Assembly: GCF_050624435.1 (NCBI RefSeq)
Contig: NC_134539.1
Coordinates: 148,715,525-148,779,524 of the forward strand
From: Tenrec ecaudatus
Taxonomy: Eukaryota > Chordata > Mammalia > Afrosoricida > Tenrecidae
DNA: 64,000 nt
Reading direction: 5' to 3'
The notes beneath the pieces were generated by a model that saw only the letters and a program-made list of their open reading frames with translations, was not told the origin of the DNA and ran no database searches. The position numbers were made by a program, and so were the translations under genes. Positions 32,425-43,430 of the stretch are shown one piece after another; the stretch's first letter is position 1; each line of letters opens with the position of its first letter.

Positions 32425-34020
32425 AAAAGCAGAGCATAGACAGATTAAGAATGAATCAGAAGGGACAAAACAGAATAATCCCAGTGAATAAGAACATCAG
32501 AATTTAATTTTTCCAGATCCCAGTATTATAAAACAGCTTAGAGCACTCGTTTCTTAAAAGCCTCTCAAGATGTAATGCGGAACACTAGAACTCTATGAAC
32601 GGGCCTTAGATATTTCACTTTCAAATGTGAGCAAAAATGGAATTCAAAGATAACTCATCTTTTCCATGAACTTTTTGAGGGCCACTTACTCATTGGATAA
32701 TGGGGAGCCCACAAATCCTTTAACGCAAAACCTGTAAGTGCTTGTTTTCTTTTGAGCAGTTAAAATGGACATGACTAATTTATTTGTAGTTTCTATATCA
32801 CAGGTAGAGTTTCTGTTTATTTTACTATTTGAAACATCCAGAAAGTTAAACTTCAATAGTTACAACCATGTAATTTAACAGATACATGTTTGGATTGCCC
32901 GTGTCAATTTTATACCACATTTCAGAAATGCTCTCCCTTCATTCTGTGTGTTACTTCAAAATACAGGTGACCCATTTTTAAAATCTGAATATTTTACAAA
33001 TATTGTCCACTTTAATTTGACTGCTGATAATTTCTTGGAGTTGAAACATAAGGTCAGATCCATTAATTCTGGACAAAGGTCTACTAGTGTTTTATCTGTG
33101 TTTTAAATAGCTAAACCATCATCAAAATGCCTGACTTTGGAAATCAAAGCTACTATATTCATAGTCCCAAGAGGACTCCAAAGAACAGGGATGCTGACTT
33201 CTCAAACCGGTCCTGACGCTTCAGTGACGTGAGAATGGTTCAGCGTACAAATGGTTAAAGAACTTGGAGGTAGAAGTCCTCTTTTGGCTAGCACCATCCC
33301 TGAGCAGATATGTATAAAGCAAATATTTCTCAGCTATGAGGAATTTAGGGTATAGTCAAGGGTGAAAATGAAATTCACAGCTATTAAGCAAAGTAAATAT
33401 TTGCCACCCAGTACAAGCGGTACTATGTACAACCTATGGTGAGGAGGTACAAGAATGAAGTAAGATTAAATCCAGGTGAGAAAAAGAAAAAAGGATATGC
33501 CCAGCTCCAGTGAAACTTGCCTGACAATGTTCTAAATACGATTACTGATACCAACATCCCCAAATCCCATCCACTCCACACTCTGTCTGAGCCACGTCCC
33601 ATTAAAAATAAATAAATAAAACAATACAAAAGGTTCAAAGGGAAGATCAGGAAGCAGTTGACATAACGATTCTACCACAATAAAATATTTATTATTCTCT
33701 CTGCCATTCAGGAAACGATTTGATATCATCATGGGGTGAACCCATTCGGAAGCCAGGGAAGTGTGTTGACGTCAATGCTTTTTGGCTTAGGGACACAAAT
33801 ACTGAGGGAATGGTTGGATAATCCCAGGCCAGTACAGCAAGTGTACGCTCACCTGGAACTAACATACCAGGCAAATGGGACTGTCTTATTTAGCTGTTGA
33901 AAAGTTAAAGAATGAACAACACTGAATACTTATCAACCAAAAATCCCTAATCATTGGATTCCTATAGGGAAGACAGATGTACCTCCAAGGGTTTCCAATA
34001 CTGTAATATATTATGGAAAC
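32425..34020. other. No gene recognised
   Basis: Unique-looking DNA. The overlapping frames near 33423-33874 on the minus strand lack motifs. Confidence 0.4.
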
Positions 34021-34027
34021 AGATTGC

Positions 34028-34118
34028 CCCATGGTTCTCCCATGGAGTGCCTAGTGGGTTTGAATTCCCAAAATTTGGTTGGCAGGCCAGCACTTTAATC
34101 ACTGCCCCAGGAGTAGTA
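34028..34118 (-). mobile_element. AfroSINE head fragment, antisense
   Basis: The sequence 'atggagtgcctagtgggtttgaattcccaaaatttggttggcaggccagcactttaatcactgccccaggag' is the antisense tRNA-like head; body and tail are missing. Confidence 0.5.
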
Positions 34119-35469
34119 AGTTTTATTTTTATTGTGGGGGGTGGAATTAAAGAGTATTGCTGACCTCTTACTCTTCTGCTTCTCTGAGAGACAGCACTGA
34201 CATGACTGTACTCTCACTACCTGGCCTACTTCAATCACTCACAAAGCAAGGTGCATTATTGTGATGGAAGCCAACACAGTCATTTTAAAAATCATCCGGA
34301 GACACTAGGAGTCAAAGTAAAGGAATCCCCTCTATAACTTTGATCTGGTAAAGGCAAACATTTATTAAATAAGCTATACTTTAAAACCAAGACTGAGAGA
34401 AAAATAACTCAAGAATGGGTAACTCTGACATAGATAACTCTGAAAGAGGATGCTGTTGAATTCCAATAAACATGCCATTTCTAATCATAAGGCTCTGCCT
34501 GTGAAATGGCATTTTGCTCTTCATTGCAGCTTCCTGTCAGCTGCCCAGCCCGTTTCCATTCTCTCTCTCGCTTCAGGATTTCAGAAATCGGTTGAGGAAA
34601 TGATGGCTGCAGGAGAGTGGAGGATCAGAGAAGTCTCTCTTCCTTATTGACCTTTAATTTCTCAATGTGACATGTATGGTTAGTGATAACAAACATTACC
34701 TGAGAAATCATGACAGATTCTGAGTTCATTTGAATTTCTTTTTTTTTTTGTGAAAGAAAGGATGCTCTCCAAGACCCATTCTCTAATCTTTGTCTGTGAG
34801 GGGCAGAGGACATCTCACCAGAAGCAGGAAAATTGCCTGCTTTTGATGCCTGCACCTCACCATTAGAAATGCATTCCTTTGGATTATTCAGAAAATAAAT
34901 GAGTTTTTAGACTCTTTCCAATGAATCGGTCTTGTGGAAAAAGTTTCCCATGGAAATGAATTTTTGAGGATAAAGAAACGGAGTAGAGAATGATATAATG
35001 CTGAATAAATTAGACTAGGTGAGGTAGACTGCCAGAGGGATTCTAGAGAATTCAATAATAACCAGAAAATTCCAAGATGCAGGATATAGGAGGGAGAGAT
35101 CCCACAAGTGGAAAGCTCAAAATGTTAAGGTTAGAATGAAACATTTTTAAATATGCTGTGAAAAAGGATTTAAACACATACATTTTGTGAGCATGACTCC
35201 TATCCTTTTGCTGAATTCAAAACTAGCATGTAGTAGGATTCTGAGAAGATAGATACAGTGTAGCTTTTGAATCTCCCTGAGTCTCTTTGAAAAAAGTCTA
35301 CAGAGTAAGAAAACTAGTCACTCTGAAAACAATATGAGAAAATGACATTAGGGGAAAAGCATACAAGATAATGTAGGGCTAGTCTCACGAATACCACAGG
35401 AAATCCAGGAAGGGGAAACAGCCACTTCCAAAGTCTGGAGGCAAACTTGCCTGTTTGAGGAAGGCCATG
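34119..35469. other. No gene recognised
   Basis: No element or exon is recognised up to the RTE copy that begins near 35470. Confidence 0.4.
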
Positions 35470-36335
35470 GGGACCATTGAGGGAATTCCCAAACACTATA
35501 TTGTGCTCATGCAGAACCTGTACATGGATCAAGGGGCAGTTATTAAAACAGAACAAGGGAATATGAATGGTTTTTAATCAACTTCAGTATAATATCTTCT
35601 GATCATACTTACTCAATATATGTGTGGAACAAATCAGAGAACCTGGCTTATCTGAGGAAGAATGTGCTATTAGGATTGGAGGAAGGCTTATTAAGAACTT
35701 GGTATGATCAAATGGCACAAATGTATTTGCAGAAAGTAAGGAGGACTTGAAGCAGCTGCTGAGGAAACTCAAGGGCTGCCACTTCAGCTTTCAGTGTGGA
35801 TTACAACCCAATATACAGAAAACCAGAATCCTCACAACTGGACCAGTGGGTGCATCATGATAAGTGGAGAGAAGTTTAAAATTGCCAAGGATTGTATCAC
35901 GCTTAGACTCACAATGAAGGTTCATGGAAGTAGCAGTCACGAGATCAAACAAGATACTGCCTTTGACAAATCTGCTTCACAAGACTTCTTTAGTGTGTTG
36001 AAAAGCAAGGATGTTACTTTGAGGACTAAGTGCACCTAATCCAAGTGATGGTATTTTTAGTCTCCTCATCTACCTGAGAAAGTTGGACAATGAATTAATC
36101 CAATAGATCAAAGAAGAATCAATACAGTTGAATTGGACATACTATGAACTGCAAAAGCAATTATTGGACATATTACAAACTACCAAAACAAACAAACAAG
36201 CAAATCTGTCTTGGAAGAAGCACAGGCAGAGTACTTCTTAGAAATAGGAAGGGCAAGACTATCTCTCATTCATTTGGGCACGTTATCAGGAAAGTTCAGT
36301 CCCAGGAGTAGGGCATCATACCTGGTAAATATGGG
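35470..36335 (+). mobile_element. RTE LINE, RT C-terminal half to near 3' end
   Basis: The copy runs from the RT middle ('acactatattgtgctcatgcagaacctgtacatggatcaagg') through 'gctattaggattggaggaaggcttattaagaacttggtatg' to 'gtcccaggagtagggcatcatacctggtaaa'. The RT box is damaged where YADD is expected (near 35700). A (CAAA)n stretch near 36185-36200 lies within it. It stops before the family tail, just where the ERV-L-like remnant begins. Confidence 0.8.
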
Positions 36336-36526
36336 TTTTCAGAATTAATTCTCCAGTCTGATTAGTCCTAACAGTACTGAGAATGCTACTCCATCACTAA
36401 AAGCATGAACCAATCTGCCACTCTTACTAGAGAGGGTGGTGTGAATCCATGGTGCGAAGCTGCAAAGTTCACATCCACCATCTCACCACCAATATATGAA
36501 GTGCTTGTGAGAGCAAAAGGTTCTGG

Positions 36527-37964
36527 GTGATTGTGTGTTTGATATTTTCCAGAAGTTTCGTCAAGATGAGAAGTGTAGGGAAGCTGGTTTGGCTGGTCCT
36601 CCTTACAATAGAAGATGTGATCAAGGAAAGGGATGATCTTAGACCCTCAGAACTTTTCAAGTGCCAAATAACAGACCTAAAAGTTTCTGCGTGTGCTCTA
36701 AAGGAGAGCCTTCTCTCCTCTCGTAATAAAGCTGACCTTGTGGAAACCCAAATCTGGGGTCTCATCTTATGAGGAGCTGAATTACAGCATCAGCTGAATT
36801 TTAGGTCCAGAACAGTGTCTGATATTCAAGTAAGGGCATTAATCAGAAATAAATGGGACCCTAAAACATGGGATGGAAACATATGGGCTGATGATCCAGA
36901 AACAGAGGATATTGAACACCTAGAGTCTATTGAGTCACCCCAGTCAATAGATTTATCTTTCCTACCTAAAGGGATTATTCCATTATTAGTAAAACAACTC
37001 ACACTTGAGCAGACTAACCAAACTGTGCATGCTGAAATGCCACCCGGGGCTGCATTTAGAGCATTTCCTGGGGGAGACGGCTTACAAGATATTGCTGAGA
37101 GGCCCCAGGAAACACTCAAACCGTGATTTCCTCTAGACCTGTTACTAGAATAAAGTTTTGATTTTTCTAATACATGCAAACAGAAGCCTGGGGACTATCC
37201 ATGGGAAAGGTTACTAAGGGTATTGGACACTGGTGCAAGGAATGTAAAATTAGACCAGTCCAAATTCCTTGATATGCCACCCCCCCCTCCACCCAAGCTT
37301 GAATTCTTCTTTAAATGTCTCAGCAAGAGAAGTCAAGAGAGGCTCTAGTAGCTTATTTGGTTGGTTCACTAAAGCATGGGATGGCAGATGGCCAAGATTC
37401 AACCAACTTGAGGTACCTGACCTATCTTGGTACATTATAGAAGAAGGCATTCAAAAGCCTAGAAAAAAATGGTGTGTTAGAATGGATCTATCAGAATAAT
37501 CCCATAGACCCCAAAAAGGAGTGCCCAAGGGGCCCCAGCATTTCTGAAGTCTCCTGTAATTGTTAATTTATGTACACCAGGATTAGCAGTGGGGACTGCC
37601 CTAACTGAACTCTTAACATTTGTCTACAATTGGGCTGATTGGACCCCGTGGTGATAAGGGGGCTCATATTAGCACTGAATCAGCAGAGATGGTTAGATGT
37701 GGTTATTGTAATGGACAGCAAGGATTCCTTAGTAATCAGAGCAACCTGTCGCATGTGGATTTATGGAACTGGCTACTTAGCCACGGTGTCCCTAGGAGTG
37801 AAATACATGGGAAACCTACTAAATATTTACGTGTGCTACAAAGGCAGAAGGATGCTAGATCGGGTGTAAATCAGATCAACTCAAATCACCAGAATAGAGG
37901 GTCACAACTCCTCAATCAATTCCCAGACTTGAGCCAGTTTACAATCCCACAACCTTTTAAATGA
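36527..37964 (+). pseudogene. ERV-L-like gag remnant
   Basis: A first open block (36527-36772) is Leu/Lys-rich and may form a coiled coil (ELFKCQITDLKVSACALKE). A second (36815-37126) has KWDPKTWDGNIWADDPE. A third (37269-37499) has LFGWFTKAWDGRWPRF. A fourth (37620-37964) begins near a Cys pair (RCGYCNGQQGFLS) and continues with LSHGVPRSEIHGKPTKYL. Together they cover about 1.4 kb upstream of the protease, the place of gag. Frames change at least three times. Assignment is by position and by general likeness to ERV-L gag. Confidence 0.65.
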
Positions 37965-38044
37965 GGGGAGGACTGGATCCCTTTGAAGAAAGACCATGAT
38001 TCATTGCCAAAGGTTTATAATTAGTCTTTCTTCTTCCCTCCCCT

Positions 38045-38345
38045 ACAGGGACCTGTGGCTTTTCACAAGAGTGTTCATTTGGGGGAATGGAAATAATCAA
38101 ACTTTTCTGGGATTACTGGACCCTGGCTCTGAACTGACACAGATTCCAGGAGATCCAAGTGTTTAGCAGGTCAACCAGTCAGAGTGGAGGCATATGGAGG
38201 TCAAGTTATTAATGAAGCTTTAGCTCAGACATGCCTCACAAATGAGCCACCAAACCCATCCTGTCGTTATTCCCACTTCCATAATGCATCATTGAAACGG
38301 ACATACTTAGTAACTGGTAGAGCCCCCATATTGGATCCCTGAAAT
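38045..38345 (+). pseudogene. ERV-L-like protease remnant
   Basis: The active-site region is readable as LDPGSELT at 38116-38139; the family Thr is changed to Pro (DPG, codons at 38119-38127), which should abolish activity by itself. The rest follows the copy at 13283-13600 closely, with extra frameshifts. Confidence 0.75.
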
Positions 38346-39260
38346 AAAAGCCATTATGGTAGAAAAGGCAAAGTGGAAACATTAGAACTGCCATTGCCTA
38401 GGAAAATAGTAAACTAAAAGCAATCCTACCTTCCTGAAGGGATTACAGAGATTAGTGCCACCACCAAAGACTTGAAGGAAGCAGGGGTGGTGATTCCTAC
38501 CACATCCCCATTTAACTCACCTACTTGGTCTGTAAAACAAACAAACAAAAAAACAGATCGTGAAGAATGACAGTGGATTATTGTAAACTGAGCCAGGTGG
38601 TGACTCAAATTGCAGCTGCTGTTCCAGATGTGGTTTCATTCCTTGAGCAAATCAATACTTCTCCTGGTAGGCAGCTATTGATCTGACCAATGCCATCTTC
38701 TTAATACCAGTATCAAAGGTCCACCAGAAGTAGTTTGCCTTCAGCGGGCAGAGTCAACAATACACTTTCACAACTCTCTCCCAAGGGTACATTAACTCTT
38801 CCGCCCTGTGCCATGATTTAGTTTGAAGGGAACTTGATTGCCTGTCTCATCCACAGAATGTCACACAGGACCACTATATTGATGACATATGCTGATTGGA
38901 CCCACTAAGGAAGATATATCAAAAACTCTATATTCATTGGTAGAGCATCTGCATGCAAGAGGGAGGAAATCAACCCAATGAAGATTCAGATATCTTCCAC
39001 CTCAGTAAAATTTCTAGGGGTCCAGTAGTGTGGGGCATGTTGAGATATTCCTACTAAAGTGAATGATAAGGTATTGCATCTTCTCTCCCCCACTCCCCTA
39101 CCCCCGCCCACCCAAACAACCAAAAATAACACACAGCACGTAGTGGGCCACTTTGGATTTTGGAGGCAACATATTCTTTATTTGGGTGTGCTACTCCGAC
39201 CTATTTATCAAGTGATGTGAAAGGCCACCATTCCTGAGTGGGGCACAGAACAAGAAAAGG
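38346..39260 (+). pseudogene. ERV-L-like reverse transcriptase remnant
   Basis: RT blocks parallel those of the 13.6-14.7 kb copy. The catalytic box is retained here as YIDD at 38875-38886, unlike the YIGD of the other copy. A poly(C)/C-rich expansion near 39085-39112 and a (CAAA)n stretch near 38538-38552 have been added, and stop codons occur throughout. The two copies therefore carry different disabling changes. Confidence 0.78.
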
Positions 39261-40130
39261 CTCTGTAACAGGGTCAGGCTATTGCTCAAGCTGCTTTGCC
39301 ACTGGGACCATATGATCCAGCTGAGCCAATGGTGCTAGAGATGTCAGCTGTAGATAGAGGTTCCATCTGGAGTCTATGGCAGACCCCTATTGGTGAATCA
39401 CAGAACAGGATCTTAGGATTTTAAAGTTCTGCCATCATCTGCAGACAACTCTTGGCCTGTTACTAGGCCTTAGTTGAGACTGAACCCTTCACTATGGGCC
39501 ACCAAGTCACCATGAGGCCTGAGCTGCCTGTTCTGAAGTGGGTATTGTCTGACCCACAGAGTCATAAAGTTGGACATGTACAGCATCACTCCATTGTTAA
39601 ATGGAAGTGGCATATATGAGCTTGGGCTAGAGCATGACCTGAAGGTACAAGTAACCTGCATGAAGAAGCGTCCCAAATGCCGACAGTCTCTACTGTCATG
39701 GTACATTCCTTCTCCCAGGCTGCATCTATGGCCTTCTGGACAGTTCCTCATAACAGTTAACTAAGGAATAGAAAATCCATGCTTGGTAGACTGATGGCTC
39801 TGCATAATATGCAGGTGCCAATGTAAGTGGACAGCAGTCAGCGCACTGTAACCCCTTTTTGGGATCTACCTGAAGCACAGTAGTGAACTTAAATCCTCCA
39901 GGTAGGCAGAACTCTGAGCATGCACCTGGCTGTTCAATTTGTCTAAAAGGAGAAATGGCCAAATGTCATAATATATAGATATAGATGTAGGTATAGGTAT
40001 AGATAGATAGATATAGATATAGATAGATTTGTGGGCTATGGCTAATGGATTGTCTGGATGGCCAGGTAATTGGAAAGCACATAATTGGAAAATTGATGAC
40101 AAGGAGCTATGGGGAAGAGGTATGTAGATA
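39261..40130 (+). pseudogene. ERV-L-like connection / RNase H remnant with microsatellite
   Basis: The region after RT contains 'gaacccttcactatgggccaccaagtcaccatgaggcctgag' and, further on, 'ggtagactgatggctctgc', where the RNase H core would be. A (TAGA)n-type microsatellite at 39970-40030 lies in front of 'gtgggctatggctaatggattgtctgg', the last RNase H block. Frames are broken. Confidence 0.65.
39968..40030. repeat. (TAGA/TATAGA)n microsatellite
   Basis: Units of tagata and taga repeat for about 60 bases inside the RNase H remnant, most likely expanded from a short AT-rich coding stretch. Confidence 0.9.
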
Positions 40131-40229
40131 GACCTCTCTGAATGGGCAAAGAAAACAAAGATAGTCATGTCTCATGTGAACATTTACCAATAGGGTACCT
40201 CTAAAGAGGAGGATTTTCACAATCAAATG

Positions 40230-40970
40230 GATAAGATGACATGCACTGTGGACACTAGTCCTCGTCTTTTCTCCAACACCCCTCTCATTGCCCAATGGGC
40301 ACATGAACAAGGAGGACATGGTGGCAGGGATAGAGGTTATACATGGGCGCAGCAACATGGACTTCTCACCAAGGCTGAATTGGCCACTGACACTGCTGAG
40401 TGAGTCATCTGCCAATAGCAGAAGCCAACATTGAGTCCGAGATATGGGGCCATTCCTCAGGAAGATCAACCAGCAACCTGGAAGTAGGTTGATTACATAG
40501 GACCCCTTCCATCATGAAGGGGTAGTGTTGTGTTCTTACTGAAATAGACACCTACTCTGGATATGGATTTGCATTTCCTATAAAGCAATGCTTTTGCCAA
40601 AACCACTATTTCATGGACTTTCAAAATGTCTTATCCACCAGCATGGCATCCCACACTGTGGTCCTTTAGATCAAGGAGCTCACTTCACAGCAAATGAAGT
40701 GTGGCAATGGACCCATGCTCATCAAATCCACTGGTTGTACCCCATTCCTCATCATCTTGAAGCAGCTGACTTGAGAGAATGATGGGATGACCTCCTAAAG
40801 ATACAATGATGGAGCTGTCTAGGTGGCAACATTTTGTAGGGCTGGGGTAGTGTTCTCCAGGAGGCTATATAAGTTCTAAACCAGTGGTGTCTCCAATAAC
40901 CAGGATTCATGGGTCCAGGAACCAAGGGGTGGAAGCCGGAGAGGCATCACTCACGATCACTCCTAGTGAT
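40230..40970 (+). pseudogene. ERV-L-like integrase remnant
   Basis: Near 40275-40420 the HHCC zinc-binding region is recognisable from 'cccaatgggcacatgaacaaggaggacatggtggcagg' and 'gagtcatctgccaatagcag'. The core follows (HQHGIPHCGPLDQGAHFTAN is visible at about 40640-40700), with a later HPITRIHGSRNQGVEAGE-like tail near 40890-40950. The intact enzyme would join viral DNA to the host chromosome. Stops and shifts are frequent. Confidence 0.75.
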
Positions 40971-40974
40971 CCAT

Positions 40975-41330
40975 TTGTAGCATTTCTGCTTCCTGTCCCA
41001 GCAACCCTGTGTTCCTCAGGTCTGGAGGTCCTGGTCCCAAAGGAAGGAACTCTCCCACTGGAAACACGGCATTGATTCCATTGAACTGGCAGCTGAGAAT
41101 GCCCTCTGGCCATTTGGGGCTCCTCATGCTTTCACATCAATGGGTAAGGAAGAGTGTCACTGTAATGAGTGGTGTGCTTGATCCTGATTGCCAAGGGGAA
41201 ATTGTGCTGGTGCTACATTAAGTTGGTAAAGAAGAATTGTCTGGAATCTGGAAGATCCCATAGGCCGAATTTAGAAGAACCCATACTACCATGCTCTGTA
41301 ATTAAAGTAAATGGTAAACTAAGAAATGAG
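40975..41330 (+). pseudogene. ERV-L-like dUTPase remnant
   Basis: Residues SGLEVLVPKEGTLP are readable in one frame near 41020-41060; 'GHLGLLMLSHQW' and 'GVLDPDCQGEIVLVLH' in others up to 41221; and VIKVNGKL near 41300. These correspond to the conserved motifs of trimeric dUTPase, which hydrolyses dUTP. Position after integrase is the ERV-L arrangement. At least two frameshifts break it. Confidence 0.75.
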
Positions 41331-41539
41331 GAGAAAAGTAAACAAGAACAGGAAAGAAGGAAGACCTGTGTCGTTATATTGTGGGGATTGCAATCAATGG
41401 TCTGAAACAAAATGTGTATAAATTGTTGAATGGAAAACTGATCTGCTTTGTAATCCTTCACCCTGTGCCCAACTAAAACTTACAGGAAAAAAAAAGATCA
41501 TGGAATTGGTCCTGGGAGTTTGGGAAACCCTTTCATAGA

Positions 41540-41755
41540 CATGGAATTCCTGGATGGTGGAAATAGTTAACATGCTTGGCTACAAAAGGAAATGTTGGAA
41601 GTTTGAGGCCACTCAGAACCATGTTGGGCGAAAGACTTGCTGATATACTTCTGAAAAATTCACCCAATGAAAACCACAAGGAACACAGTTCTAACCTGGC
41701 ATACCTGGCTGGGTTGCTGAGTCAACCTCGACTGGATAGTATCTGACCCTCACTT
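41540..41755 (+). mobile_element. AfroSINE
   Basis: The head is 'attcctggatggtggaaatagttaacatgcttggctac', then 'ggaagtttgaggccactcagaacc', the body 'gaaaaccacaaggaacacagttctaacctgg', and the tail 'ggctgggttgctgagtcaacctcgactggatag'. Near full length. Confidence 0.78.
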
Positions 41756-42024
41756 ATTATGAACAAGACCGTGAGTTCTACTCTAACACGCACACCCTCT
41801 CGACAACCACCCGTGTAAGCAGGCACTGACGTGCTCATCTCCCAAGCACCTCTTTCCCATGGGCAGCTTTGGTTTCAAACGGAAATGTCCCATGGAGCCT
41901 ATTCTCAAACGGGTCTACATTCTCTACTCCCACCACTTCTCTCCATCAGTCCTAATTTGGTCATTGGGAGAAGAGAGCATCAGGTTAATGCTTCTATGTG
42001 TCATCTCTTCAGTTCGGTTTAGAG

Positions 42025-42217
42025 CAGTGGTTCTCCACCTTCCTAATGCCGCTACCCTTTCACACAGTTCTTCATGTGGTGGTGGCCCCCAACCATAAAA
42101 TTATTTTCATTGTTACTTTATCACTGTAATTTTGCTACTATTGTGAATTGCGCAACCCCCTGGGAAAGGGTCGTTCTACCCCCAAAGGGGTCATGACCCA
42201 CAGGTTGAGAACCACTG
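42025..42217 (+). mobile_element. SPIN-like hAT non-autonomous element (193 bp)
   Basis: The ends are cagtggttctccaccttcc and caggttgagaaccactg, a clear inverted pair. The flanks gtttagag (42017-42024) and ctttagag (42218-42225) form an 8-bp duplication with 7 matches, and they follow the hAT preference nTnnnnAn. It has the same orientation as the 20647 copy and shares its first 110 and last 60 bases, but lacks the AT-rich middle. No coding capacity. Confidence 0.88.
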
Positions 42218-42225
42218 CTTTAGAG

Positions 42226-43125
42226 GGCTATGTCTCTTTTTGGAAGTCTAAAGATATTTTTTACAGATTTCTAACTTCCCTAAAGGATAACTGGATATAT
42301 TGAGCAGAAGCAAAGAGTGCCAGTAAAAGGATGGAATAAGCAAAGCAGGAGTGTTATGGGATCGTGCACTCATGTTGGATATAAAAAGAAACTTTGCATT
42401 TCTCATTGGGCAATCTTATAGCATCCGCATAGGTGAGTGACTTAAAACGGTTATTGAGAAATGCTAGTAATGTTAGATCCAATAAGGAGCCATTGAGAAA
42501 TTCAATCTGGAGAGGGCTTAACACCCTATTACTGGCTTCTAAGTGGTCAGGTTTGGTTACAAGAATTATTTTTAGAAATCTTATCTCATGTTTTCCATGC
42601 TTTTTTTATTTCGGTACCTTCTAATTTTACACCTGATTGCCATGTGTGGGTGTTGGGGTGAGAGGGACAGGGAGCTGAAAGAGGAAGTAATCATTGCAAA
42701 ACACAATAGAATGAAAACCCCTTAGATTCAAGTGTAAGACACCAAGGTTCTTTCATCCCTTTAAGCCACTCTGCTGCCCTCGTGTGGAATCATGTGACTC
42801 CTCCCCCAAATGGAAGGGAGCCCAAGAGGTTTCCAACATCTGTATTAGATGTTATTGAGGTGAAAATCAAAAGGTATTTTATTTATAAATAAGTGAAAGT
42901 TTTGTTGGCCATGCTTACTGAGAAGAACTTAGATGTTGTGGGAATGTGTTTCCATTTCTTAGTGCCTGGTTGGCCATAAATGAGAAGCTTTATCTCTTAC
43001 TGAACCAAAATTATCCCCATAGCTTAAGGTAGGCTCTTTATGATGAAGCCTTCTTCTAAGAAAGCACTTAACTTTTATCTTACATTAAGAAGGAGACTGA
43101 CGTTATATAGGATAGAAAATATTTT
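42226..43125. other. No gene recognised
   Basis: No element or exon is recognised in this stretch. Confidence 0.4.
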
Positions 43126-43134
43126 TCTGTCCCC

Positions 43135-43430
43135 CAGAAGTCTCTCCCATGAGCTTGCCATGAGTTGGAATCAACTGGATAGCCACTGTTTTTTCTAGAA
43201 GTAGCCTATAAAGCTATGAGGGGAAGGAGCCCTAGAGTGCAATGCTAATCAGAAGATAGTTTCCAGCTCACTAACTGGTTCTTGGAGAAAAATGGGGCAG
43301 CCAACTAATGTAAAAACACAGCCTCAAAAACACTCTGGGGTATTGCTACTCCACTCTACAGGCTTCCTATGAGCCAGAATCAATGTGACAGCCAGGAGTA
43401 TTTCATGGAGCAACAAATCCAAACACAAAA
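43135..43430 (+). mobile_element. AfroSINE tail, then a near-complete AfroSINE
   Basis: A short tail ('tcccatgagcttgccatgagttggaatcaactggatagcc') lies at 43140-43190. From 43225 a longer copy starts 'ggaaggagccctagagtgcaatgctaatcag' and ends 'ctactccactctacaggcttcctatgagccagaatcaatgtgacagcc'. Confidence 0.75.

Larger units (their letters stand above)
36336..41515 (+). mobile_element. ERV-L-like (class III) provirus remnant, gag to dUTPase
   Basis: The longest retroviral remnant in the window, with the order gag, protease, RT, RNase H, integrase, dUTPase. A dUTPase after integrase is a mark of the ERV-L group; no envelope gene is expected in that group and none is seen. No LTR is recognised at either side. 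An AfroSINE begins at 41540 directly after it. Stops and shifts in every region show that it is dead. Confidence 0.82.

Noticed and set aside
36336..36526. Possible 5' LTR of the ERV-L-like remnant
   Set aside because: The stretch between the RTE and gag is too short and has no TG..CA ends or polyadenylation signal that I can see.
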